From Ampullimonas aquatilis (GTDB lineage Bacteria; Pseudomonadota; Gammaproteobacteria; Burkholderiales; Burkholderiaceae_D), in NCBI RefSeq assembly GCF_049675895.1, contig NZ_CP183834.1, positions 2,604,001 through 2,668,000 on the forward strand: a stretch of DNA of 64,000 nt. The letters are read 5' to 3'. Of the stretch, positions 7,307 through 15,296 are shown piece after piece; position 1 is the stretch's first letter; the number at the start of each line of letters is the position of its first letter. A model generated the notes under the pieces. It searched no databases. It saw only the letters and a program-made list of their open reading frames with translations, and was not told the DNA's origin. Made by a program: the position numbers and the translations under genes.

Positions 7307-8079
7307 GCAGGTTCCTTGCGACGAAAGACATAAGTAAAATCATTGGAGGCTTTGGCATCAAAGGCATAGCCTTCGCTGTCAAACGCCTGCAAGGCAGTGG
7401 GATCTTTAAGCCGATTCAGTATCGCATAACGCGCCATCAAACCACGCGCCCGTTTGGCATAAAAACTGATGATCTTGTACTTGCCGTTTTTATATTCCTC
7501 AAACACGGGTGTGATCACCGGCACCGGCAAAAGTTTCGGCTTGACCGATTTGAAATACTCTTCCGAAGCCAGATTGATCAAGGCCCTAGCCTTGCGTTGC
7601 GCGATGTCAACGTTGAGTGCCTCGGTAATCTGCGTCCCCCAGAATCCGTATAAATCCTTGCCTTTGATGTTGGGCAGGCGCGTGCCCATTTCCAGCCGAT
7701 ACGGTTGCATCAAATCAAGTGGTCGCAACAAGCCGTACAAACCGGACAGAATACGCAGATGTTTTTGGGCAAATTCCAAATCCGGTGTTTTTAAAGAAGT
7801 CGCATTCAATCCTTCATAGACATCACCATTGAATGCCAGCACCGCCTGCTTGGCATTGTCAAAACTGAAAGTGGGTTGCCATTCGGCATAGCGCGCCACA
7901 TTGAGTGCGGCGAGCTTGTCGGACAAACGCATCAACTCGGACAATTGGACAGGAGAATACGGTCGCAGCGTTTCGATCAATTGCGCTGACTCTGCGATAA
8001 ACTGTGGTTCGGTATGCTTGCGGGTTTGCGGTGCCGTCACATAATCCAAGGACTTGGCGGGGGAAAGAACAATCATCAT
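7303..8079 (-). CDS. yaaA: Peroxide stress protein YaaA (DUF328/UPF0246)
   Basis: This 258-residue protein matches YaaA throughout. Signatures are MIVLSPAKSLDY at the N-terminus, VLAFNGDVYEGL around residue 75, the run LSGLYGLLRPLDLMQPYRLE, then MGTRLPN, and FYAKRARGLMARY near the C-terminus. YaaA limits intracellular iron and DNA damage during hydrogen peroxide stress in E. coli and is under OxyR there. Two consecutive ATG codons are possible starts. Its stop overlaps the copD start, indicating coupling. Confidence 0.95.
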   Translation of the reverse strand: MMIVLSPAKSLDYVTAPQTRKHTEPQFIAESAQLIETLRPYSPVQLSELMRLSDKLAALNVARYAEWQPTFSFDNAKQAVLAFNGDVYEGLNATSLKTPDLEFAQKHLRILSGLYGLLRPLDLMQPYRLEMGTRLPNIKGKDLYGFWGTQITEALNVDIAQRKARALINLASEEYFKSVKPKLLPVPVITPVFEEYKNGKYKIISFYAKRARGLMARYAILNRLKDPTALQAFDSEGYAFDAKASNDFTYVFRRKEPA

Positions 8080-8367
8080 GACACAATACTCACTCTCTAC
8101 ATTCTAACGACAGGCGCTACGTGATTCGATGTGATCGGCGTTGCGATTAGTACGCAATCGGCGTGGCAACCAAAGGCGATGACCATTGTATCTAAAGCAC
8201 TGTATTTAAAACACGCTATGCCAGCGCAATGAAATAAATTAACCTTGTCATTCACTTAATCAAAGTGCGGTCTGCGCAGACAGCGATAGCAGACCAAAAT
8301 TCATTTGCACGTTCCAATCCGGCCTTATTACAACTCGCACACCGACTTGCCAAACCATACAAATACC

Positions 8368-8874
8368 ATGCCCAATCTACCTGCCATCGGTCTCTTGCTG
8401 GACAGCAATGTTCTGCTCGATATTGTGCATTTTGCCGATCCCGATGCACTGCCGATTCGCGCCGCCATCGAAGCTGGTCGCATGCAAATGGTCAGCAATG
8501 CCGCCTGTCGCGACGAGCTGATTCGGGTATTGGCCTATACACGATTCAAGATTGCCGATGCTACGCCGCACCTGACCTGGTTTGACCAGCATGTGCAACT
8601 GTTTGAACTTGCCACGGGCCTGGCGCAAGTCCGCCTGCCCCGTTGTAGCGATGAAGATGATCAAAAATTTCTGGAATGCGCCCGCGATACGGCTCCGCAC
8701 TTCAACAAGCTTTTTTTGTTTAGCAAGGACAAGGCCGTACTCAAAATGAAAGGCCGTATGCTGCGCGATTTTGGTGTAAGCGTCCTACCGCCGCGCGACT
8801 GGTTTCTGGTGGAACGTCATGCGGCCACGTTAACCAATCCTGAAATCACGCATCCATCCTCGCAAGTGGACTGA
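8368..8874 (+). CDS. PIN-domain protein (putative toxin-like ribonuclease, COG1569 type)
   Basis: This 168-residue PIN fold has acidic residues at the usual metal-binding places: Asp12 in LLDSNVLLD, Glu50 in CRDELIRVL, Asp97/98 in SDEDDQKFLECA and Asp121 in SKDKAVL. The COG1569 family is annotated as the toxin component of putative toxin-antitoxin systems. No antitoxin-like small gene precedes it; the upstream 288 bp holds only repeats. The frame is open to 8305, but ATG 8368 (MPNLPAIG) fits the domain start. It may be a solitary nuclease rather than a toxin. Confidence 0.8.
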   Translation: MPNLPAIGLLLDSNVLLDIVHFADPDALPIRAAIEAGRMQMVSNAACRDELIRVLAYTRFKIADATPHLTWFDQHVQLFELATGLAQVRLPRCSDEDDQKFLECARDTAPHFNKLFLFSKDKAVLKMKGRMLRDFGVSVLPPRDWFLVERHAATLTNPEITHPSSQVD

Positions 8875-8917
8875 AACCACACCAAACCAAGCCAACGCAA
8901 CCTTACCGGCCCCAAGT

Positions 8918-10087
8918 ATGATGACTTTTCCTTCCCGCCTGCCTGCAGTCGGCACCACCATTTTTACCGTGATGTCGGCGTTGGCTGCCAAACATGGTGC
9001 CGTTAATTTAGGCCAAGGTTTCCCAGACTTTGATTGTGACCCGACATTGATCCATGCCGTGCATGAAGCCATGCAGCAAGGCCACAACCAATATGCACCG
9101 ATGACAGGGATTGCCCCATTACGCAAGGCCATTGCCGATAAGACTGCCATGCTCTATGGTCATCACTATGATGCCGATACCGATATCACCGTTACCGCAG
9201 GTGCCACACAGGCGCTGCTCACTGTGGTGCTGTGCTGCGTACATCCCGGTGATGAAGTCATCATCATCGAGCCCGCCTATGACAGTTATCGTCCGGCCAT
9301 TGCGCTGGCAGGGGGTGTGGCGATACCGGTAGCCATGCGAGTTGCAGTCAACCCTGCTAGCGGGCAACTCCGTTACCACTTGCATATTGAGGATATTGCC
9401 AGAGCCATCACACCGCGCACCCGCCTCATCATGCTCAACACGCCGCACAACCCCACCGGCACCACCTTACAGGCGAATGATCTGCAAGCCTTGTCTGACT
9501 TATTGGTCAATACCGATATTTTGCTTTGCGCCGATGAAGTCTACGAACATATGGTGTTTGATGATGCTCGTCACGAAAGCGTGGCGCGCTACCCACAATT
9601 GGCCGAACGCAGTTTTGTGGTATCCAGCTTTGGCAAAACCTTTCACGTGACGGGCTGGAAGATAGGTTATGTCGCTGCGCCTGCCGCGCTCAGCCTGGAA
9701 TTCAGAAAAGTGCATCAGTTCAATGTGTTTGCCGTCAACACCCCCATGCAACTGGGTCTGGCCCACTATCTGCGTGACCCGGCATCATACCAACGGTTGT
9801 CGGCGTTTTATCAAGCCAAGCGTGATCGTTTCATTGCCGGACTCAACACCACGCGTTTTCAGTTCACGCCCAGCGCTGGCACCTATTTTCAATGTGTGGA
9901 TTACCGTGCCATCAGCACTTTGCCAGAAGCCGAGTTTTGCGAATGGCTGACCACCGAAATTGGTGTAGCAGCCATCCCGCCATCCGCCTTTTATGGCACA
10001 CCCATCGAATCGGGGATGATACGTTTTTGTTTTGCCAAAAAAGATAGCACGCTCGATGCCGCTATTGCTCGATTGCAAAGAATTTAA
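8918..10087 (+). CDS. ybdL: Methionine aminotransferase (class I/II, YbdL type)
   Basis: This 389-residue PLP-dependent aminotransferase has the PLP lysine at 240 in SSFGKTFHVTGWKIGY, ADEVYE near 205, and NTPHNPTG near 174. The N-terminus AVNLGQGFPDFD and the overall length agree with the YbdL/KYAT-like methionine aminotransferases, which catalyse the last step of methionine salvage or related keto-acid transamination. It begins ATGATG, 43 bp after the PIN gene, and ends ahead of a strong terminator. The exact amino acid preference is inferred from family resemblance. Confidence 0.9.
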   Translation: MMTFPSRLPAVGTTIFTVMSALAAKHGAVNLGQGFPDFDCDPTLIHAVHEAMQQGHNQYAPMTGIAPLRKAIADKTAMLYGHHYDADTDITVTAGATQALLTVVLCCVHPGDEVIIIEPAYDSYRPAIALAGGVAIPVAMRVAVNPASGQLRYHLHIEDIARAITPRTRLIMLNTPHNPTGTTLQANDLQALSDLLVNTDILLCADEVYEHMVFDDARHESVARYPQLAERSFVVSSFGKTFHVTGWKIGYVAAPAALSLEFRKVHQFNVFAVNTPMQLGLAHYLRDPASYQRLSAFYQAKRDRFIAGLNTTRFQFTPSAGTYFQCVDYRAISTLPEAEFCEWLTTEIGVAAIPPSAFYGTPIESGMIRFCFAKKDSTLDAAIARLQRI

Positions 10088-10172
10088 GTCGCGCCGAACA
10101 GATACTTCAGCGCAGCCAGCGCATTTGAAGCTGTTGGAAAATGAATCCGGCAACCTTTTCACAAGCCCGATA

Positions 10173-10197
10173 AAAAAGCCGTTCAAGACGGCTTTTT
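10173..10197 (+). terminator. Rho-independent terminator after the aminotransferase gene
   Basis: A perfect 10-bp stem AAAAAGCCGT / ACGGCTTTTT with a 5-nt loop ends in a T-run on the plus strand. A-runs on the other side make it usable in both directions, which suits the convergent gene on the right. Confidence 0.9.
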
Positions 10198-10209
10198 AGT
10201 AAATCAATG

Positions 10210-10279
10210 GGGGTATATTCATTTTTATACCCCTTAAGTGCGTATTAATTAGATCAAATAATTTACTACCCCAGTGTAT
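10210..10279 (-). repeat. 70-bp stop-linked element, copy B
   Basis: On the minus strand it starts ATACACTGGGGTAGTAAATT, has the core TACGCACTTAAG and ends AATATACCCC. Its first base is the last base of the TGA stop of the FimV-like gene, so it begins exactly at the end of that coding region and extends to the terminator of the convergent aminotransferase gene. Confidence 0.85.
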
Positions 10280-12180
10280 CAATCAAGATTCATCTCGCTG
10301 GGGCGATCCAGCTTCAGCTCAATATCATCAATACGTTGACGTTTCTTTTGCTTATCATCAGCGACTTCATCCTGCTTTTCCATCATCCGAGTTTGCACCC
10401 GCTCCAGTGCTTCAACCGCAAATTCGTCGTAGGCCGAATTATCATATTCATCCTGTGCGCGACGAATACGAATCAGGCTGATCAAGAAAATGATGTCACG
10501 ATAAGCGGGCAAGTCAAAGCCAACCCGATTGCCTTCGCGATCATCAAACAGCATGGCTTCCAAAAATTCGATGATGTCTGGCTCATTCCAGCGCGCTGTG
10601 ATTTTTTCAATCACCACATCAAACTGATCGAGGCTGCGACTCTGGTCTGGTGGCAACTCTTCGTTCCAGGCTGGAATGTAGGCATTGAAACGCTTATGAA
10701 ACTGCTTGCGCAGGGCTTCGTACTTCACTTCCTGCTCCAACGCTTTGTAAGCCTCGAACACATACAGCCAACCCACTGGTGAATTGACTTTGGAGCGTTT
10801 GATGAGAGGCTTGAGAATCGCGATGACTCGTTTGTGATTACCCAGTGCCACCCAGAATTCAGCCTCCTGGATCGCGTCCGATACTTCTTCCACATCCATG
10901 CGGGCCGCCGCATTGAGGAACAAACGGGAGTCCACAAAGACCGTAGCAGGACCAGCTGACCTGGTATTAGCTTGCAGTTTGCCCGCTGCTTGCGATTGCG
11001 CCTGGCCAGCCTCAGTCTCTTCACCCATGATGTGCTTGAGACGACGGAAAGCGCGTGTTGAAGCCACGGTTTGTGGTACTTCAACTGGTTTGGCCATACG
11101 CGCCAGACGCTCTTTGTGCTCTTTATGGGCGCGATACAGTTTGAAAGCTATGCCAGTGCCCATCAAACCAATCAAGCCTGATAACAACCACAAGGTGTTA
11201 TCAGCAACAAAAGTACTCAACTCATCCAACCAGCTTGATTCGGTACCGGGCTGTGCTCCTGCGAGAACTTGCGTAGCGGGTTGTACTTGAGCGGCGGCAA
11301 TCACTTCAGCCACAGCAGGCTTGACAGGCGCGGTTGCCATATCAGCAGCCGGATTGGCCGTTGCAGGATTGGCTGGCGCATTGACGGCCATAGTCACAGG
11401 CGGAACAATCATGCCACCCGCAGTTTGATTCGCCGCTTGATTATTTGCAGTTTGCACGACCGGCTCTGCTGCCAAGGCTTGCTGCAACTGAGCCAATTCG
11501 GCTTGCATCTTGGCTAAACGAGCCAGTAGTTGCGCTTCGGCGGCCTGATCCGCAGCTTCAGAGGAGACATTGGCAATCAGACTGCCTGGATGCACACTGA
11601 CAGGCGCAGACGCTGCGCTTTGTACCGTTGCAGGCGATGCCACTCTTGCTACAGAACGCCGTTTGGCAACACGCAGTACCGGTGATAATACGGCTGGCTG
11701 CTCAAAGGTATCCGTTCTGGCATTGCCATAACCATGAAAGGCATGCTCCGCCAAGCTCACGGTATATTGTTTTTCAATAGTGCCATCACAACCCCAGCTC
11801 AGCTTGAGTTGCAGTGGCCCATGATTGATCGCTTCACGCGTGGCGACACTGATCAAGGTGCCTTGTTCAAGATGACTGATTCCCAGCTTCAATTGAGAAC
11901 GCGTCAACACTGAGCCATCGTTCACTAATGTGGCATCCAGGCAGGAACCAACCGTCTCAACACCATTTGGCGTGGCCATCACAGAAGCACGAAACGGAAT
12001 GCCCGCGACCGATTGCACGTTTAACTCACCAAGCTGGGCTGCCTGGGCAAACCCCAGCTCGGTCATGCAAAACATGACAAAACCAAGACGGCTCATGGAA
12101 AAAACTGGGCTAGGGAATACTCGACGCGGGGAAAGTCGGTTTGCTGAAAGTACCTGCTTTGGCTGGGAAATAGGGGTCAT
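10279..12180 (-). CDS. FimV-like inner-membrane/peptidoglycan-associated protein
   Basis: This 633-residue protein begins with a signal-like region, then the FimV-type opening LGELNVQSVAGIPFRASV. An Ala/Val/Gln-rich segment with a coiled coil (AEAQLLARLAKMQAELAQLQ, about residues 218-237) follows, then one transmembrane helix at about 330-348 (NTLWLLSGLIGLMGTGIAF), then a cytoplasmic helical domain ending in charged residues. FimV/HubP proteins organise the cell pole and type IV pili. No LysM motif is evident, and type IV pilus genes are not nearby. The start is uncertain: Met29 (12096) also precedes a good signal. Family assignment is by N-terminal motif and architecture. Confidence 0.7.
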   Translation of the reverse strand: MTPISQPKQVLSANRLSPRRVFPSPVFSMSRLGFVMFCMTELGFAQAAQLGELNVQSVAGIPFRASVMATPNGVETVGSCLDATLVNDGSVLTRSQLKLGISHLEQGTLISVATREAINHGPLQLKLSWGCDGTIEKQYTVSLAEHAFHGYGNARTDTFEQPAVLSPVLRVAKRRSVARVASPATVQSAASAPVSVHPGSLIANVSSEAADQAAEAQLLARLAKMQAELAQLQQALAAEPVVQTANNQAANQTAGGMIVPPVTMAVNAPANPATANPAADMATAPVKPAVAEVIAAAQVQPATQVLAGAQPGTESSWLDELSTFVADNTLWLLSGLIGLMGTGIAFKLYRAHKEHKERLARMAKPVEVPQTVASTRAFRRLKHIMGEETEAGQAQSQAAGKLQANTRSAGPATVFVDSRLFLNAAARMDVEEVSDAIQEAEFWVALGNHKRVIAILKPLIKRSKVNSPVGWLYVFEAYKALEQEVKYEALRKQFHKRFNAYIPAWNEELPPDQSRSLDQFDVVIEKITARWNEPDIIEFLEAMLFDDREGNRVGFDLPAYRDIIFLISLIRIRRAQDEYDNSAYDEFAVEALERVQTRMMEKQDEVADDKQKKRQRIDDIELKLDRPSEMNLD

Positions 12181-12526
12181 CGTAGGCGCGGATCAAGGTA
12201 AATAGATACAAACTATTACACACATCAAGCTTAACATTAAACAAGTACTTTAAGCTATTGATTTTTTGTACTAATTTTTGGAATTTAGCAAATTCACAAC
12301 GACATAGAACAATAAGTCATTGTATTTCAACAACTTGCCTTCAGCCTTACAACCATACTACCCCCTGTTTATTTGATTGAAAAATACCGAGTTTCCCTAT
12401 CAACCATCATTTTTTTAGAGAATCCCAGCATGCATTCTTAAGCAATCCCCTATTTCGACGTCAAATTTGAATATCGCTTAATCTAGCCAAGTAGTTATTC
12501 ATATTTTTCAATGACAGGAAATGACG
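12181..12526. other. AT-rich divergent intergenic region
   Basis: About 345 bp lie between the leftward FimV-like gene and the rightward GST gene. It is strongly A/T-rich and should hold two divergent promoters. An AGTAC/GTACT pair is near 12245-12275, but no clear hairpin, repeat copy or small gene with a ribosome-binding site is seen. Confidence 0.4.
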
Positions 12527-13222
12527 ATGATCGATGTTTATAGTTGGGCCACGCCCAATGGCCATAAAGTTCATATCATGCTGGAAGAATGTGGACTGCC
12601 TTATCAGGTACATGCGATCAATATTGGTCGTGGCGACCAGTTTACGTCGGCGTTTTTGGCAATCAGCCCAAATAATAAAATTCCAGCTATTGTGGATTCT
12701 GATGGACCGGATGAGAAAGCCATTTCCTTATTTGAATCTGGCGCGATTTTGCTTTACCTGGCTGGCAAGACTGGCAAGTTTTTACCAAAGTCCGATCGAG
12801 ATAAATACAAGGTGCTCGAATGGCTGATGTTTCAAATGGGCAGTATTGGGCCGATGTTTGGTCAGGCGCATCACTTTAGACAATACGCGCCAGAAAAAAT
12901 TGACTATGCGATTGCCCGTTATACCAATGAGGCAAATCGGCTTTATGGTGTGATGGATAAACAGCTTGCCAAGCACGCCTATATAGCTGGCAAAAGCTAT
13001 TCGATTGCCGATATCGCGATTTATCCCTGGACCCGCAGCTATGCCAATCAGGGTGTGGATCTGGTGGACTATCCAAATGTACAGCGCTGGTTTGACGAAT
13101 TGTCGGCACGACCAGCAGTGCAAAAAGGGCTCACCCTATTGGCCGACGTGCATCGCCCCGCCAATATTGATGAAACGTCGCGCGACAATCTGTTTGGTAA
13201 AAAACAGTTCGCCAAAAGATAG
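12527..13222 (+). CDS. yfcG: Glutathione S-transferase family protein (YfcG/nu-class type)
   Basis: This 231-residue GST has an N-terminal thioredoxin-like domain starting MIDVYSWATPNGHKVHIMLE; TPNGHKV is the nu-class active-site region. It also has NNKIPAIVD and the substrate-facing LFESGAILLYLA, followed by the helical domain with ADIAIYPW. YfcG-type enzymes have disulfide-bond reductase and peroxidase activity with glutathione. ATG 12527 is preferred because AGGAA lies 6 nt upstream; the in-frame ATG at 12521 is too close to it. Convergent with the thioredoxin-like gene. Confidence 0.92.
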   Translation: MIDVYSWATPNGHKVHIMLEECGLPYQVHAINIGRGDQFTSAFLAISPNNKIPAIVDSDGPDEKAISLFESGAILLYLAGKTGKFLPKSDRDKYKVLEWLMFQMGSIGPMFGQAHHFRQYAPEKIDYAIARYTNEANRLYGVMDKQLAKHAYIAGKSYSIADIAIYPWTRSYANQGVDLVDYPNVQRWFDELSARPAVQKGLTLLADVHRPANIDETSRDNLFGKKQFAKR

Positions 13223-13284
13223 CTATTTAAAAATTCAATACTCCATTGATTAAGCTCTTACATCGAAGTGCTTAGTCGGCTTGA

Positions 13285-13692
13285 TCAATCAACGATATTT
13301 TCTGTATAGAGTTTGCGAGTCAACTCGACCACACCATCAGGCCAAGTGCCTGATGAGTTTGGGACAGTCTTTGATTGTTGCAGGTAATTATCGATGAGTC
13401 TGGTCAGCACCGAAGCCTGTGGCAAGAGCGTGCCAAAAAACAATGGCTCACCTGTCTGAGCTAATAAAACGGTTGGAAAATTGTCGACATCAATCGCATC
13501 CACCAAGGCAGCATCGTCCTCGATATCAATCCAAATAAATGACAATCCCGGATAACGCTCGGCGATCTGGGCAAAATCTTGCCGATAGACAATACAGGTA
13601 CCACACCAGGCTGCACACAAACAGGCAACGACCATTTGCGTGGCCCCCTGCAGTTTGGCCAGATCATCGGCACTGGTTGTCAAAACAGTCAT
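13285..13692 (-). CDS. Thioredoxin-fold protein
   Basis: This 135-residue protein has a WCGTC active site (CxxC at about residues 30-33) and the conserved cis-proline region NFPTVLLAQTGEPLFFGTL. The C-terminal extension of about 35 residues goes past a typical thioredoxin. No signal peptide is seen, so it is probably a cytosolic disulfide reductase. It is immediately downstream of copy C of the 70-bp element and of the DUF1178 gene, with which it could be cotranscribed. The partner is unknown. Confidence 0.85.
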   Translation of the reverse strand: MTVLTTSADDLAKLQGATQMVVACLCAAWCGTCIVYRQDFAQIAERYPGLSFIWIDIEDDAALVDAIDVDNFPTVLLAQTGEPLFFGTLLPQASVLTRLIDNYLQQSKTVPNSSGTWPDGVVELTRKLYTENIVD

Positions 13693-13709
13693 AAGAGTAC
13701 AAATTTAAT

Positions 13710-13779
13710 AGAGTATATGGATATTTAGCCTTCTCAAGTGCTTACTTATTAGGCCAAATATTTTACTCCTATCGAGTAT
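13710..13779 (-). repeat. 70-bp stop-linked element, copy C
   Basis: On the minus strand it starts ATACTCGATAGGAGTAAAAT, has the core TAAGCACTTGAG and ends CATATACTCT. It begins 5 nt after the TAA of the DUF1178 gene and ends 17 nt before the ATG of the thioredoxin-like gene, filling nearly all of the space between two same-strand genes. Confidence 0.8.
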
Positions 13780-13784
13780 ATTAT

Positions 13785-14267
13785 TTAGTGAGTAACTTTT
13801 TTGAGCAGCTCAGGCATCGGCAAAGACATGACTTCAATGCCCTCATCAAGCAGTTGTTCACGATCTTCATGGCTGACTTGACCACGAATATTTCTGATTT
13901 CTGTTTCATCGCGATGCATACGTCTTGCTTCGCTGGCAAATTGATCTCCCACGTCTTCAGTATTGGCAATCACATGTCGCACCGCTTCGAGTAGAAATTG
14001 CTGAATATTTTGTTGCGAGAGTTTTTCAACCTGACCGTCAGCGGCCATGGCTGGCTGTGACTCAACTGTCAACTCAGAACCCGTGGCAGGCTCTTTGCCA
14101 CCGCCGAGATTGAGTCGAGGTGCCGTAGGCAGTTTGCGAATGGCATGATCATCACAGAGTGGACAGCTGACCAATCCACGTTCCATCTGGCTGGAAAAAT
14201 CATGCTCTGAAGCAAACCAGCCTTCAAAGCGATGTTCATGCGAGCAAGTGAGATTGAATACTTTCAT
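13785..14267 (-). CDS. DUF1178 family protein
   Basis: This 160-residue protein has the DUF1178 signature: MKVFNLTCSHEHRFEGWFAS followed by CPLC at about residue 35 and IRKLPTAPRLN. The Cys-x-His and CPLC pairs suggest a small zinc ribbon at the N-terminus. The C-terminal half is helical (QQFLLEAVRHVIANTEDVG). The family is common in beta- and alphaproteobacteria and its function is unknown. In Burkholderiales it usually follows a NUDIX gene near nuo, as here. Confidence 0.92.
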   Translation of the reverse strand: MKVFNLTCSHEHRFEGWFASEHDFSSQMERGLVSCPLCDDHAIRKLPTAPRLNLGGGKEPATGSELTVESQPAMAADGQVEKLSQQNIQQFLLEAVRHVIANTEDVGDQFASEARRMHRDETEIRNIRGQVSHEDREQLLDEGIEVMSLPMPELLKKVTH

Positions 14268-14335
14268 AGGTCTTTAACGGTGCGCAAAGACCTATTATCG
14301 TCGATAAACGATAAGGCTGACTGAAGTAGCTTGCT

Positions 14336-14908
14336 TCAATCAGATTTAACGTCTTTTGACCAAGCACCATTCAATAACTTTTCCAGCCAAAAGGTGCCGA
14401 TAATCGTTTTGACATCGGTGACTTCGCCTAGCTTTACTTTATCGAGCAAATCGGCAAAGGGCAGGATCAAGGTTTCCAGAAATTCGCCTTCATCCAATTG
14501 TGGCTTACCACCGTGCAAATCCATTGCCAAGAAAATTTCAATAAATTCGGTCGAGTAGGAAATCCCAGGATTGATGCGCGTAATGTATTTCCAACTTTGC
14601 GCGCTATAACCCGTTTCTTCATGCAGCTCGCGCCTGGCACAGTTCAACGTGGTTTCATTAGGATCAAGCTTGCCTGCCGGAAATTCCAGCATGACCCGCT
14701 GCATGGGATAACGATATTGTCGTTCCAGCAGCACACGGCCATCAGCAAAGACCGGCAGAATCATCACTGCACCGCTATGTACAGCGTATTCACGAATCGC
14801 TTCATTGCCATCAGGCAAACGGACTCGATCCTGATTAATTTTTAGAAAGGTCCCTTGATAGGCCAGCTTGCTATCAATCTTGGTTTCGATGAGATGTTCG
14901 TCAGACAT
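14336..14908 (-). CDS. nudF: ADP-ribose pyrophosphatase-like NUDIX hydrolase
   Basis: This 190-residue NUDIX protein has a complete box: GKLDPNE, seven residues, then RELHEETGY. The overall pattern matches ADP-ribose pyrophosphatases, with ERQYRYPMQRVMLEFPAGKL before the box and EGEFLETL after. It hydrolyses ADP-ribose and related nucleotide sugars to AMP and ribose 5-phosphate. The open frame extends to 15034, overlapping the DUF2818 gene; ATG 14908 (MSDEHLIETK) is the natural start. It is cotranscribed with the nuo genes upstream. Confidence 0.9.
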   Translation of the reverse strand: MSDEHLIETKIDSKLAYQGTFLKINQDRVRLPDGNEAIREYAVHSGAVMILPVFADGRVLLERQYRYPMQRVMLEFPAGKLDPNETTLNCARRELHEETGYSAQSWKYITRINPGISYSTEFIEIFLAMDLHGGKPQLDEGEFLETLILPFADLLDKVKLGEVTDVKTIIGTFWLEKLLNGAWSKDVKSD

Positions 14909-14943
14909 GGTAGCAAGGTGAACTATTAATGATGGAGAAAGGC

Positions 14944-15249
14944 TCAGTGAACGTGCTTCCAGAGAAAACGCCAGGTAAAGCCTGGGAAAGCCAGCACCAG
15001 GAAAATGAACAGATTCACCCAGTAAAACTCCCAATGCTGTTCAAACACATTGCCAATGGAAGACTCGATCAGGTATCCCAGAAACCCGGTCACCAGATAA
15101 GCCAATCCAAGCTCAAGCAAATGAGCCCAGAATGGTTTTTGAGCTGTTTTGAAGGCAAAGATACCAACAAACCGTGGCGTTAAAAATGGCAGGTTAGCCA
15201 GTACGACGGCCAGTGTAATCACCAGCCATGCCCCACTGCCATAGCTCAA
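14944..15249 (-). CDS. DUF2818 family membrane protein
   Basis: This 101-residue protein has three hydrophobic helices. Its N-terminus (VLANLPFLTPRFVGIF) and C-terminus (HWEFYWVNLFIFLVLAFPGF) are characteristic of DUF2818. The family is restricted largely to Burkholderiales and sits directly after nuoN, which suggests a link with complex I assembly or stability; this is inference from synteny. It lies 47 bp after the nuoN stop. Confidence 0.92.
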   Translation of the reverse strand: MSYGSGAWLVITLAVVLANLPFLTPRFVGIFAFKTAQKPFWAHLLELGLAYLVTGFLGYLIESSIGNVFEQHWEFYWVNLFIFLVLAFPGFTWRFLWKHVH

Positions 15250-15296
15250 GAGTGCACCCTAAAAAACATCGTCTTAATAGGCCTGATCTTAGTCAA

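Noticed and set aside
13220..13292. Possible seventh, degenerate copy of the 70-bp element (AAGCACTT text and an ATACTCC string)
   Set aside because: The blocks are in inconsistent order and orientation: the ATACTCC string is on the opposite strand from the core. A TTGATTAAGC/GCTTGATCAA stem explains it better as a hairpin between convergent genes.
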